This document shows, piece by piece, positions 44,957 through 52,900 of a DNA stretch of 64,000 nt. A program made the position numbers and the translations under genes. This DNA is from Roseateles toxinivorans (GTDB lineage: Bacteria > Pseudomonadota > Gammaproteobacteria > Burkholderiales > Burkholderiaceae_C): the NCBI RefSeq assembly GCF_004362525.1, contig NZ_SNXS01000017.1:1-64000 (forward strand), in the 5' to 3' direction. Numbering within the stretch: the stretch's first letter is position 1; each line of letters begins with the position of its first letter. Below the pieces are notes generated by a model. The model saw only the letters and a program-made list of their open reading frames with translations. It did not search any database and was not told the origin of the DNA.

Positions 44957-46219
44957 TCAGGCCGAGGCCGGCAGCACCGGCCAGCGGGCGCTGATGCGTT
45001 GGCCATCGAACACCAGCAGATCGCCAAACTGCAAGAGCACCGCCTCGCTCTGGCGCGGGCGCAGGAAGACGTGGTCGTCGGGCTGCAGATCGACTCGGCC
45101 TGAGGCCACCATCACCTGCTGGTTCGATGACGGGCCGTAGAGGCCGCTCGGTGTCACGCCTTCGGGCGAGGCCACCTCGGCCAGCCAGTGGCCGCCGTGA
45201 ATGGCCAGGCCGCGGGTCTGGTTGCGGTCCCAGGTCTGGGCCAGTCGGCTCAGCCAGGTGGCGCCCTCGGGCAGGCGGAATCGGGGCCAGGTCTTGAGCA
45301 CCGGCGTGGCGATGAAGGCGGCCGGCTGCAGATCGGCCAAGAGCGGCTTCTCGAAGTCCAGCGGCAGCAGGGCCGCGGAGCCGACCGAGACCTCATTGGC
45401 TACGCCCTTGCCGTCGTGCAGGCGGAAGGTCGGCGAACCGGCGGTGTTCAGCGTCAGGCTCTCGCGGCGCTGCGGGCCCAGCAGCTCGTTGGCCAGGCGC
45501 CAGGCGGTCTGAACGCGCTTCTGCGACTCGTCCCATGCCTGGGCACGCATGCCCAGGGCGTCGGGCAACGCGGCCACATGGGCGTCATAGCCCATGAATC
45601 CCTGCCACTTCAGGGGGCCGGTCTTCAGGCTTTGCAGCGCCTCGCCCAGCTCGATGGGATCTTCGAAACCGCCGCGGTGCAGGCCGACGTCGATCTCCAG
45701 ATTGACGCGCAGAACCTGGCTGCGCTGCTCGGCCAGCTGGCGGTACTGAGCCAGGCGCTCGGGCGTGTCGATCAGCCATTCGATGCCGCCGCCGATCTCG
45801 GGTGGCAAGTCACGCAGCAACGCGGCGGCGGCGGTCACCGGGAAGGGCTTGCCCAACAGCACCTGGCGGTCTGGCCGGGCCTGCAGCAGCTGCCCGGTCT
45901 GTGCCGCATTGAAGGCCATCACCCGCGGGCTGGCCCAGGCCTTGGCCACCTCGTCCATCAGCTCCAGGCAGGGCAGGGACTTGAGCACCGCACGCAGGCC
46001 CATGCCGGTCTTGGCGTGTGTGCCGATGGCGGCCAGGTTGGCGCGCAGCCGCGGCAGGTCGATGACCATACTGGCCTGGGCCACGCCGGCGGCCTTCAGT
46101 GCCTGGCTCAGCGTGGCGAAGTACGGCGCGTGCGGGCCGCCGACCTCGGCCGGGCGGGCCAGCCAGGCGGCCACGGGCAACGCAACGGCGGCGCCCAGCA
46201 ATACACGACGCTTATGCAT
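44957..46219 (-). CDS. exported fold-III PLP enzyme (alanine racemase/DSD1-like)
   Basis: A 420-aa protein with an export signal ('HKRRVLLGAAVALPVAAWLA', Tat-like) and an alanine-racemase N-terminal TIM barrel (about 48-280). The PLP Lys is probably K80 in 'LRAVLKSLPC'; 'EIDVGLHRGGF' and 'TLNTAGSPTFRLH' are further barrel motifs. A D-serine-dehydratase-like C-terminal domain follows (about 315-415, 'AIHGGHWLAEVASPEGV', 'GPSSNQQVMV'). In D-threonine aldolase/D-serine dehydratase this domain has a metal-binding 'P.H.C'; here the matching stretch reads 'RPRQSEAV', so the metal ligands are missing. A racemase or other PLP role is more likely. It overlaps the flavoprotein gene by 8 bases. Confidence 0.8.
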   Translation of the reverse strand: MHKRRVLLGAAVALPVAAWLARPAEVGGPHAPYFATLSQALKAAGVAQASMVIDLPRLRANLAAIGTHAKTGMGLRAVLKSLPCLELMDEVAKAWASPRVMAFNAAQTGQLLQARPDRQVLLGKPFPVTAAAALLRDLPPEIGGGIEWLIDTPERLAQYRQLAEQRSQVLRVNLEIDVGLHRGGFEDPIELGEALQSLKTGPLKWQGFMGYDAHVAALPDALGMRAQAWDESQKRVQTAWRLANELLGPQRRESLTLNTAGSPTFRLHDGKGVANEVSVGSAALLPLDFEKPLLADLQPAAFIATPVLKTWPRFRLPEGATWLSRLAQTWDRNQTRGLAIHGGHWLAEVASPEGVTPSGLYGPSSNQQVMVASGRVDLQPDDHVFLRPRQSEAVLLQFGDLLVFDGQRISARWPVLPASA

Positions 46220-47597
46220 TGGCGGCTCCCACAAACAGTTGGCGCAGATGCGCGTTGAGCATGCGGCCCTGCGGATCGACGCTCTCGCGCACCCGCTGGA
46301 AGTCGGCAAAGCGCGGGTACATGGCCCGCAGGTCCTTCAGTTGAAGGTCATGCAGCTTGCCCCAGTGCGGTCGGCCGCCATGACGCTTGAACACTGGCCC
46401 CAGCTCGGCGATCAGGTACTGGTAGGCCTCGCCCTGCAGCGCATGGGTGGCAATCGAGCAGCTGTCGCGGCCGTGGAAGGGGCTCAGCCAGGCCGAGTCG
46501 CCGCGGATGAAGCGGAACTCGATCGGAAAGAAGATGTCGTTACGCCTTTCCAGCGTGGCCAGGATGTCCTTCAGGCAGGCGATGCCGGCCTCGCGCGGCA
46601 GGTGGTACTCGCTCTCGTTGAAGCGGGTCGGCCGCACGGTGCTGAGCAGGCGCCAGGACCAGTCCTGCGCGAACTCGGTCTGGGCCGGGTCGATCAGCTT
46701 GGCGGCGGTCCAGCGGCGCAGATCGGGCCAGCGGCCCAGCCAGTCGCGCAGGCGCTGCAGATCGCGCAGCACGTTCTCGTCGGCCGAGGCCGGGTGCTGG
46801 GCCGGGCCCTCGGCCACCTCGCTGTGGGTGATGCCGGCGCTGTAGCCGGTGAAGGGCAGCACATACATCTCGAAGTGGCGGTGCTGGCGGGCCAGTTCGG
46901 GGGCCTTCTCCAGCAGGCCCTCGGTGCGCTCCAGCCAGACGCGGCGCGCCAGCATATAGCGGGGCCGCACACGCAGCGTGTATTCGGTGATCACACCCAG
47001 CGACCCGAGCGACACCCGGGCGGCGTCGAACAGCTCGGTGTTGAGCAGCCGCGAGCATTCCTTGATCTCGCCGGCCGGGGTGACCAGGCGCAGTGCCTGC
47101 ACCTCGTCGTGCAGGGCCGGCAGGGTCTGACCCGTGCCATGGGTGCCGGTGGCCAGCGCGCCGGCCAGGGTCTGCACATCGATGTCGGGCTGGTTGTGCA
47201 GGGCCAGGCCTTGGCCGTGCAGCTCGCGGGCCAGCTGGGCCAGGCGGGTGCCGGCGCGCACGCGCACGGTATTCGTCGCCTTGTCGGTGGCGATGATGCC
47301 GGTCAACCTGTCCAGCGAGATCAGGGTGCCGTCGGTGGGCACCAGCGGGCTGAACGAGTGGCCGGCGCCGACGCAGCGCAGCGGGCCCGGCGCACTGGCT
47401 ATTTGCCCGGCCAGCTGGGCCTCGTCCGCCGGCATCAGCCATTGCCTGGCCTGGCATTGCTGGATGTCGGACCAGTTCTGCCAGGGCTTGGGACCGGCGG
47501 GTTTGGGCGCGGCCACCTGGGCCAGCGCCTCGCCGCCCAGGGCCAGGCCTGCCCCGAGGGCCGCCGTCTGCTTCAACCAGTCTCTGCGTTCGGTCAT
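46212..47597 (-). CDS. exported FAD-dependent aldonolactone-oxidase-like protein
   Basis: A 461-aa VAO-superfamily flavoprotein. Tat-type signal 'ERRDWLKQTAALGAGLALGGEALA' near residues 3-26. FAD-binding domain about 45-190 ('CVGAGHSFSPLVPTDGTLISLDRL', 'GTHGTG', 'SLGSLGVITEYTLRV'). ALO C-terminal domain about 200-455, ending in the diagnostic 'RPHWGKLHDLQ' with the HWGK motif of gulono/arabinono-lactone oxidases. The substrate is a sugar lactone or polyol-like compound by homology, unproven here. A cytochrome c gene overlaps its start by 4 bases, suggesting it acts as a dehydrogenase passing electrons to haem in the periplasm. Confidence 0.85.
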   Translation of the reverse strand: MTERRDWLKQTAALGAGLALGGEALAQVAAPKPAGPKPWQNWSDIQQCQARQWLMPADEAQLAGQIASAPGPLRCVGAGHSFSPLVPTDGTLISLDRLTGIIATDKATNTVRVRAGTRLAQLARELHGQGLALHNQPDIDVQTLAGALATGTHGTGQTLPALHDEVQALRLVTPAGEIKECSRLLNTELFDAARVSLGSLGVITEYTLRVRPRYMLARRVWLERTEGLLEKAPELARQHRHFEMYVLPFTGYSAGITHSEVAEGPAQHPASADENVLRDLQRLRDWLGRWPDLRRWTAAKLIDPAQTEFAQDWSWRLLSTVRPTRFNESEYHLPREAGIACLKDILATLERRNDIFFPIEFRFIRGDSAWLSPFHGRDSCSIATHALQGEAYQYLIAELGPVFKRHGGRPHWGKLHDLQLKDLRAMYPRFADFQRVRESVDPQGRMLNAHLRQLFVGAANA

Positions 47598-47932
47598 GTT
47601 GGGGCTCGGCTCATGAAGGTGATCAGGTGTGCAAGGTCGCTGTCGCTGCAGTCCGGGCACAGGCCCATGGGCGGCATGCTGTTCAGGCCCTGGCGCACGC
47701 TGTGTAGCAGGGCCGGCATGCCCTTGTCCAGCCGCGGCGCCCAGGCGCTGGCATGGCCGGTCAACGGTGCGGCGCCATCGCTGCGGCCATGGCAGTTCAG
47801 GCAGGAGCGCTCATACACGGCGGCCAGACGGGCATCTGCGGGGCGCAGGGCTTCGGCCTGGGTCGGCGTCGGTTTGTCGTCCCTGCTGCAGGCGGCGAGC
47901 AGCAGCAGGGCGATCAGCAGCAAGTGGCGCAT
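47594..47932 (-). CDS. lipoprotein cytochrome c (c5-like)
   Basis: A 112-aa lipoprotein: signal 'HLLLIALLLLAACS' with lipobox Cys15. Haem site C44-LN-C47-H48. Axial Met in 'GLNSMPPMGLCPDCSDSDLAHLITFM', where the extra C-x-x-C matches the disulfide of cytochrome c5 types. It is anchored to a membrane in the periplasm and is the likely electron acceptor of the downstream flavoprotein. It begins 15 bases after the TonB receptor stop. Confidence 0.9.
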   Translation of the reverse strand: MRHLLLIALLLLAACSRDDKPTPTQAEALRPADARLAAVYERSCLNCHGRSDGAAPLTGHASAWAPRLDKGMPALLHSVRQGLNSMPPMGLCPDCSDSDLAHLITFMSRAPT

Positions 47933-47947
47933 CGCTAAGACACTCGC

Positions 47948-50353
47948 TCAAAAGCTCGCCCGCAACTCCACCGCCACGGTGCGCGGCTTGGCCAGCGTCG
48001 CATAGGCCGAGCCCAGCGGCGCGGACTCGTACCAGAGGCGGTTGATGTAGCGCTTGTCCAGCAGGTTGTTGACCAAGAGTGAGAGGCCCCAGCGCTTGCT
48101 GTCGGACTCCCAACCGATGCGGCCATCGAGCTTCTGCCGCGCGCCGCCGACCTGGAACGTGGGCGTGTTCAGGCACAGGCCCTGCACATAGGACTCCTCG
48201 TTGCAGCGCGTCGCGCCGCTGTAGCTGGCCTGCAGGCTGGCCTGGGCCTGGCCGCCCAGCGCCTGCCACAGCACCTCGAAGCCGACGCTGGCATGCAGGC
48301 GCGGCGCGCCCACCGGCTGGCCGGCCAGGTTGCTGCCCAGGCTGCTGCTGCCGCGCTTGTAGGTCTGGTCCAGCAGCTCAACGTTGCCGAACAGGTTCAG
48401 CTGGCGGCTGACGCGCCAGCGCGCATCGAGATCCACACCGGTGGCCTTCTGGTCGCTGATGCTGACCTGATACGCCGGTATGCCGCCGGCGCTGGACGGC
48501 ACCAGCTGCAGGGTCTGCAGATTGTTGAAGGCGTAGTGGAACAGCGAGGCGCTGTAGCTCAGGCCCAGGCCGGCGAGCTGGCCCTTCGCGCCCACTTCCA
48601 GGCTGGTGACGCGCTCCGGCGCATAGGCCGAGTTGACCTGCAGCGTATTGAAGCCACCGGCCTGGTAGCCGCGGGTGATGGAGCCATAGACCATCAAGTC
48701 GCGATCGATGCGGTGATCCAGCACCAGGCGCGGGCTGACATCGTTCCACGAACGCGACAGCTGCAGCGGCGCGGTCGTGGCGCCGCTGCTGGCAATCAAG
48801 ACATTGCTGCGTAGCGCGCCTTGGATCATCAGCGCCTGCTCCTGCGTCAGCGCGCCTGCCGCCACCATGCCGTTGAACAGATCGACGGCGTCCAGCACCG
48901 CCAACTGCTCGTCGAGGCTAGGTGCCGCGCGGTTCGGGTTGAACCAGCTGAAGCGCTTGCTGTCGCGGGTCAGGCGCAGGCCGGTGGTCAGATGGGTGCT
49001 GGGCTGCAGCTCCCAGATCACGTCGCCATAGGCGGCCACGGCGCTGAAGCGGCCCTGGTTCGTCATCGCCTCGCCCCAGGTGTGGCCCAGCAGATTGATG
49101 CCGGGCACGCCGGCGGCCTCGGCCAGCACATTGACGGTCTGGAACAGCGGCAGGCCGGTCAGATTGCCGGCCATGGTGTCCAGCGCCGTGGTCGTGGTGT
49201 CGACGAAGGCGGTCTGGCGCGCGGTCTCGCGGTAGAAGCTCAGACCGGCCAGCCAGTCGGTCGTGCCGCGCTTGCCGCTGAGACGGAACTCCTGCTGCCA
49301 GCTGCTATTGGCCTCGTCATTGGTGGTGGACAGATAGATCAGCGGGCTGTTGCTGCCGTCGTTGTCCTGACGATTCTTCGAGGTGAAGTGGCGGTAGGCG
49401 GTGGTGGAGCTGAAGTCGGCCCAGGCCAGCGCATGGGTGAGGCGCAGGGTGACGCCGTTGAAGTCCCGCGCCTCGATATTGCCGGCCACGTCATTGCGCA
49501 GCGGCGCCTTGCGCGGATCGAGGTAGGTGGCAGGGTCCGACGGGAAGACCGGCGCCATGCCGGGAGCGATGGGCACCACGCCGATGGCCGGGCGGGCGCG
49601 CTGATCCAGCTTCTCGTGCTCCAGGCTCAGGATGGCTTTCGTGTCCTCGCTGGCCCGCCACAGCAGCGCCGCGCGCAGGCCCCATGCGTTCTCCCCGCCG
49701 GCCTTCTCACCGGTGGCGGCATCTGCCAGAAAGCCATCGCTGCGCTGCGACACCAGGCTGGCGCGCAAGGCCAGGTTCTCACCCAGCGGCTGATTGGCGA
49801 GCAGCTCTACATGGCGCTGGCCGCGGTTGCCCAGGCGCAGCAGGCCGCTGGCGCGGCTGGCGAACTCGGGGTCGTTGGTGACGACCGAGATCGCACCGCC
49901 GGCGCTGTTGCGGCCGAACAGCGTGCCCTGCGGGCCCTTCAGTACCTCGATGCGCTTGACGTCATTGAAGTTCAGCAGCGCGCCGCCGGTCTTGCCGGTG
50001 TAGACGCCGTCGACGTAAATGCCCACCGGCGAATCGGTGCCGATCCCGAAGTCGCTGGTGCCTATGCCGCGCAGCGAGATCGTCGGCTGCGTGGCCTGCG
50101 TCGCGTCTATCGTCAGGCCCGGCACATGGCTGGACAGATCGCCCATATTCGACGCGCCCAGCTTGCGCACCTGGTCCGCCCCCATCACCTGGATGGCGAT
50201 CGGCACCGACTGCAGCTGCTGCACCCGGCCCTGGCCGGTCACCACCACCGCCTCCAGCTGGCTGGGCTGGGCCAGCGCCGCGCTGGCGCCGATCAGGGCC
50301 AGCACCGCACAGCAACTCGCGCTGCGAACACCGGGGTAGTGACGTGGGTCCAT
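47948..50353 (-). CDS. TonB-dependent outer membrane receptor
   Basis: An 801-aa receptor. Signal peptide residues about 1-28 ('CCAVLALIGASAALAQ'). Plug domain 'LEAVVVTGQGR...SVPIAIQVMGADQVRKLGASNMGDLSSHVPGL', 'PTISLRGIGTSDFGIGTDSPVGIYVDGVY' and 'VKRIEVLKGPQGTLFGRNSAGGAI'. Barrel to the C-terminus ('NNLLDKRYIN', final Phe). This plug style is common in SusC-unrelated receptors for organic nutrients such as sugars, sterols or lignin products rather than siderophores. AGGAGA precedes ATG 50353. First gene of the operon with the cytochrome, flavoprotein and PLP enzyme. Confidence 0.93.
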   Translation of the reverse strand: MDPRHYPGVRSASCCAVLALIGASAALAQPSQLEAVVVTGQGRVQQLQSVPIAIQVMGADQVRKLGASNMGDLSSHVPGLTIDATQATQPTISLRGIGTSDFGIGTDSPVGIYVDGVYTGKTGGALLNFNDVKRIEVLKGPQGTLFGRNSAGGAISVVTNDPEFASRASGLLRLGNRGQRHVELLANQPLGENLALRASLVSQRSDGFLADAATGEKAGGENAWGLRAALLWRASEDTKAILSLEHEKLDQRARPAIGVVPIAPGMAPVFPSDPATYLDPRKAPLRNDVAGNIEARDFNGVTLRLTHALAWADFSSTTAYRHFTSKNRQDNDGSNSPLIYLSTTNDEANSSWQQEFRLSGKRGTTDWLAGLSFYRETARQTAFVDTTTTALDTMAGNLTGLPLFQTVNVLAEAAGVPGINLLGHTWGEAMTNQGRFSAVAAYGDVIWELQPSTHLTTGLRLTRDSKRFSWFNPNRAAPSLDEQLAVLDAVDLFNGMVAAGALTQEQALMIQGALRSNVLIASSGATTAPLQLSRSWNDVSPRLVLDHRIDRDLMVYGSITRGYQAGGFNTLQVNSAYAPERVTSLEVGAKGQLAGLGLSYSASLFHYAFNNLQTLQLVPSSAGGIPAYQVSISDQKATGVDLDARWRVSRQLNLFGNVELLDQTYKRGSSSLGSNLAGQPVGAPRLHASVGFEVLWQALGGQAQASLQASYSGATRCNEESYVQGLCLNTPTFQVGGARQKLDGRIGWESDSKRWGLSLLVNNLLDKRYINRLWYESAPLGSAYATLAKPRTVAVELRASF

Positions 50354-50389
50354 GCGGGTCTCCTGTTGGCCTTGGAGGCCATTCGTGTA

Positions 50390-50409
50390 AATATAGCGAT
50401 GACTATATT
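50390..50409. promoter_or_regulatory. TetR operator candidate
   Basis: AATATAG (50390-50396) and CTATATT (50403-50409) form a perfect 7-bp inverted repeat around CGATGA. This AT-rich palindrome stands out in GC-rich DNA, 37 bases upstream of the TonB receptor ATG and 64 bases upstream of tetR. It probably overlaps the promoter(s) and is bound by the adjacent TetR protein. Confidence 0.8.
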
Positions 50410-50472
50410 CATCTGACCGCAGGCCGCGACCCGGACAAACCCGCATCGGGCCTTGCCCTAGACTCGACCGTA

Positions 50473-51147
50473 ATGACACGCGTGAAATCCATACCCGCAG
50501 CCGACAGCGGCGCGCTTCCACCCGACCTGGAGCTGAAGAAGGCGCCGACGCAGCCGCGTGCGGTCGAGACCTACGAGCGCATCCTCGGCGCTTGCGCCGA
50601 GCTGCTGGGCGAGGTGGGCATCGAGCGCCTGTCCACCAATCTGATCTGCCAGCGTGCGGGCATCTCACCCCCGGCCCTGTATCAGTACTTCCCGAACAAG
50701 TACGCCATCCTTCACGAGTTGGGCACGCGGTTGATGCAGGTGCAGAACGAGCTGCTGGCGCCCTGGGCCGTGCCCGCGACGATGCGACTCCCTGAGGCCG
50801 AGTTCGCGCGCAGCGTGGCCGAGCTGTTCCTGGGCACACTGGCGCTGACCGAGCAGATGCCCGCCGGTGTCTGGGTGACGCGGGCGCTGCGCGCCGTGCC
50901 CTCGCTGCAGCATGTGCGCAATGGCTCGCATGACTTCGTCACCGACATGCTGCTCGCGCCCTTCATGGAGGCGCATCCGCAGGCTGACCGGGCCCAGGCG
51001 CGCCTGAGCTTTCGCCTGGCCATCGATGCGCTCTATGCCGCGCAGGAGCTGCTGTTCGACGATCCGAGCCTGGACCCGCAGGCGGTGGCCCGCACGATGG
51101 CCGAGATGGTCACTGCGCAGCTGATGCGCTTGCGCGGGCCGGCATGA
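50473..51147 (+). CDS. TetR-family transcriptional regulator
   Basis: A 224-aa regulator. A disordered basic N-terminal tail of about 30 residues is followed by the TetR HTH (about 32-82: 'ETYERILGACAELLGEVGIERLSTNLICQRAGISPPALYQYFPNKYAIL'). The C-terminal ligand domain shows no specific family. It is divergent from the TonB receptor operon and separated from it by a perfect AT-rich palindrome, so it probably represses that operon. Its stop overlaps the start of the GGDEF gene (ATGA). Confidence 0.92.
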   Translation: MTRVKSIPAADSGALPPDLELKKAPTQPRAVETYERILGACAELLGEVGIERLSTNLICQRAGISPPALYQYFPNKYAILHELGTRLMQVQNELLAPWAVPATMRLPEAEFARSVAELFLGTLALTEQMPAGVWVTRALRAVPSLQHVRNGSHDFVTDMLLAPFMEAHPQADRAQARLSFRLAIDALYAAQELLFDDPSLDPQAVARTMAEMVTAQLMRLRGPA

Positions 51148-52856
51148 TCATCCTTGTGCGAGGGCTGGAAATTGCTGATACGTCCGGCCCGGCGGCGGCT
51201 CAGAATAGCGGTTCAGCCTTGAAAGCAGATGCAGTGAACACGGCAGTGGACAGTAGCGACAAGGAAGCAAATCAGGTCCTGTTGCAGCAGGCCAACGAGC
51301 ACGCCGACGCCGGCCATGCCCAGGCCGCGATGAGTTGCGCTCGCGAGCTGCTGGCGCGCGCCGAGCAGGCTCAGGATCTGGCGATGTGTGCCGAGGCCAT
51401 GCTGTGTCTGGCCTGCTGCGAGCTGCGCCTGCTGGGCAAGTTCGCCAAGGCGGTGGATCTGGCCCAACGCGCGGCCCTGCTGTTCCAGCGCGCCCAGCAT
51501 GTCAATGGCGAGGGCCGTGCGCTGGCCACGCAGGCGATCGCGGCCTCACGCCTGGGCTATTACGAGGTTGCGGTGGACAGCGCGCTGCTGGCGGTCAAGG
51601 TTTCCGCCGCCGAGCAGCCCAGCCGCGACCAGGTGATGGCCTATCACGCGCTGGGCATTGCGATGTACTCCGGCAAGTGCTTTGTCGAGGCCAGCAATGC
51701 CTACCAGCAGGCCATCTACCTGGCCGAGCGCTGCGAGCCGCCGCTGAATGCCTTCGAGCTGCACACCGATCTGGCCTCGACCGAATCGGTGCGCTATATG
51801 GTGGAACGCAATGGCGGTGGGGCGCGGCTGTCGCTGGACATGCTTGAGGTGCAGATCAACCGCTGCCACCAGCTGCTGGCAGCAGCGTCCAGCGGCAACC
51901 CGATCGCCACCGCCAGTCACACCAACAATCTGCTGATACTGGCCCTGGCCCACACCCATTTGCTGACCTGGCGGCTGCGCTTTCGCGAGGCGGCCGAGGC
52001 CTTGCAGCACTTCAAGCGGATGCAGGAGAGCCTGCAACGGCCCTGGATGAAGGCGGCCGTGCACTGGGCCCAGGCCGAGCTGGCGATGGTCAAGGGCCAG
52101 CTCGGCGAGGCCCAGCACTGGGCGCGGCAGACGGTGGCGGTGGCCGCCGAGCATGAGCATGAGGGCCTGCTGGCCGTGGGCTATCAGCTGCTCAGCTATG
52201 CCTGCGAGCTGGCCGGCGATACGCTGGGCGCGCTGTCGGCGCTGCGCCAGCTGGCTCTGCGCGAACAGCTGGCCCGGGCACACAGCCTGAAGGGCCGGGT
52301 GGACCTGATCGACCGCCAGGTGGAGCTGCGGCGCCAGACGCAGCAGCTGCAGCGCCTGGAGAGCGACACGCGTCTCTACCAGCGCCTGGCCATGGAGGAC
52401 GGTCTGACCGGCCTGGCCAACCGCCGGCAGTTCGAGTCCAGTCTGGCCGAGTGGCTGAACATGCTGCCCACGCCAGGTGCCAGCCTGTGCCTGGCGATGA
52501 TTGATGTGAACCGCTTCAAGCAGATCAATGACAGCTTCTCGCACCATGTCGGTGACGAGGTGCTGCGCCGCATCGCCGGCCTGCTGCGCAAGCACACCCG
52601 CGAGCCGGATCTGCCTGCGCGCCTGGCCGGTGACGAGTTCGTGATCGTGCTGCGCGGCGCCGATGAATTGGCCTGCCGCCAGGTCTGCGCCCGCCTGCAG
52701 CAGGCGGTGCGCCTGCACGACTGGTCCGCCCTGGCGGCCGGCTTGCAGGTCAGCATCAGCGTTGGTCTGGCCGTGGCGAGCATCGGTGACACGGTGGAGG
52801 CGTTGATGCTGCGCAGCGATGAGAAAATGTATGCCGACAAGCGGGCGTCCGCCTGA
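51144..52856 (+). CDS. TPR-GGDEF diguanylate cyclase
   Basis: A 570-aa soluble protein. Residues about 45-390 are TPR-like helical repeats ('ALATQAIAASRLGYYEVAVDSALLAVKV', 'YHALGIAMYSGKCFVEASNAYQQAIYLAE'). A linker coiled coil follows ('VELRRQTQQLQRLESDTRLYQRL'), then a GGDEF domain about 415-565: 'DGLTGLANRRQFE', 'MIDVNRFKQINDSFSHHVGDEVL', active site 'RLAGDEF' with I-site R-E-P-D five residues before. AGDEF variants are usually active. The start at 51144 overlaps tetR by 4 bases; a GTG at 51234 is an alternative. Confidence 0.87.
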   Translation: MIILVRGLEIADTSGPAAAQNSGSALKADAVNTAVDSSDKEANQVLLQQANEHADAGHAQAAMSCARELLARAEQAQDLAMCAEAMLCLACCELRLLGKFAKAVDLAQRAALLFQRAQHVNGEGRALATQAIAASRLGYYEVAVDSALLAVKVSAAEQPSRDQVMAYHALGIAMYSGKCFVEASNAYQQAIYLAERCEPPLNAFELHTDLASTESVRYMVERNGGGARLSLDMLEVQINRCHQLLAAASSGNPIATASHTNNLLILALAHTHLLTWRLRFREAAEALQHFKRMQESLQRPWMKAAVHWAQAELAMVKGQLGEAQHWARQTVAVAAEHEHEGLLAVGYQLLSYACELAGDTLGALSALRQLALREQLARAHSLKGRVDLIDRQVELRRQTQQLQRLESDTRLYQRLAMEDGLTGLANRRQFESSLAEWLNMLPTPGASLCLAMIDVNRFKQINDSFSHHVGDEVLRRIAGLLRKHTREPDLPARLAGDEFVIVLRGADELACRQVCARLQQAVRLHDWSALAAGLQVSISVGLAVASIGDTVEALMLRSDEKMYADKRASA

Positions 52857-52900
52857 GGCCGGCTGCCCAGACGGCCCGGCAGGAAGTGAAGGAAACCAAC

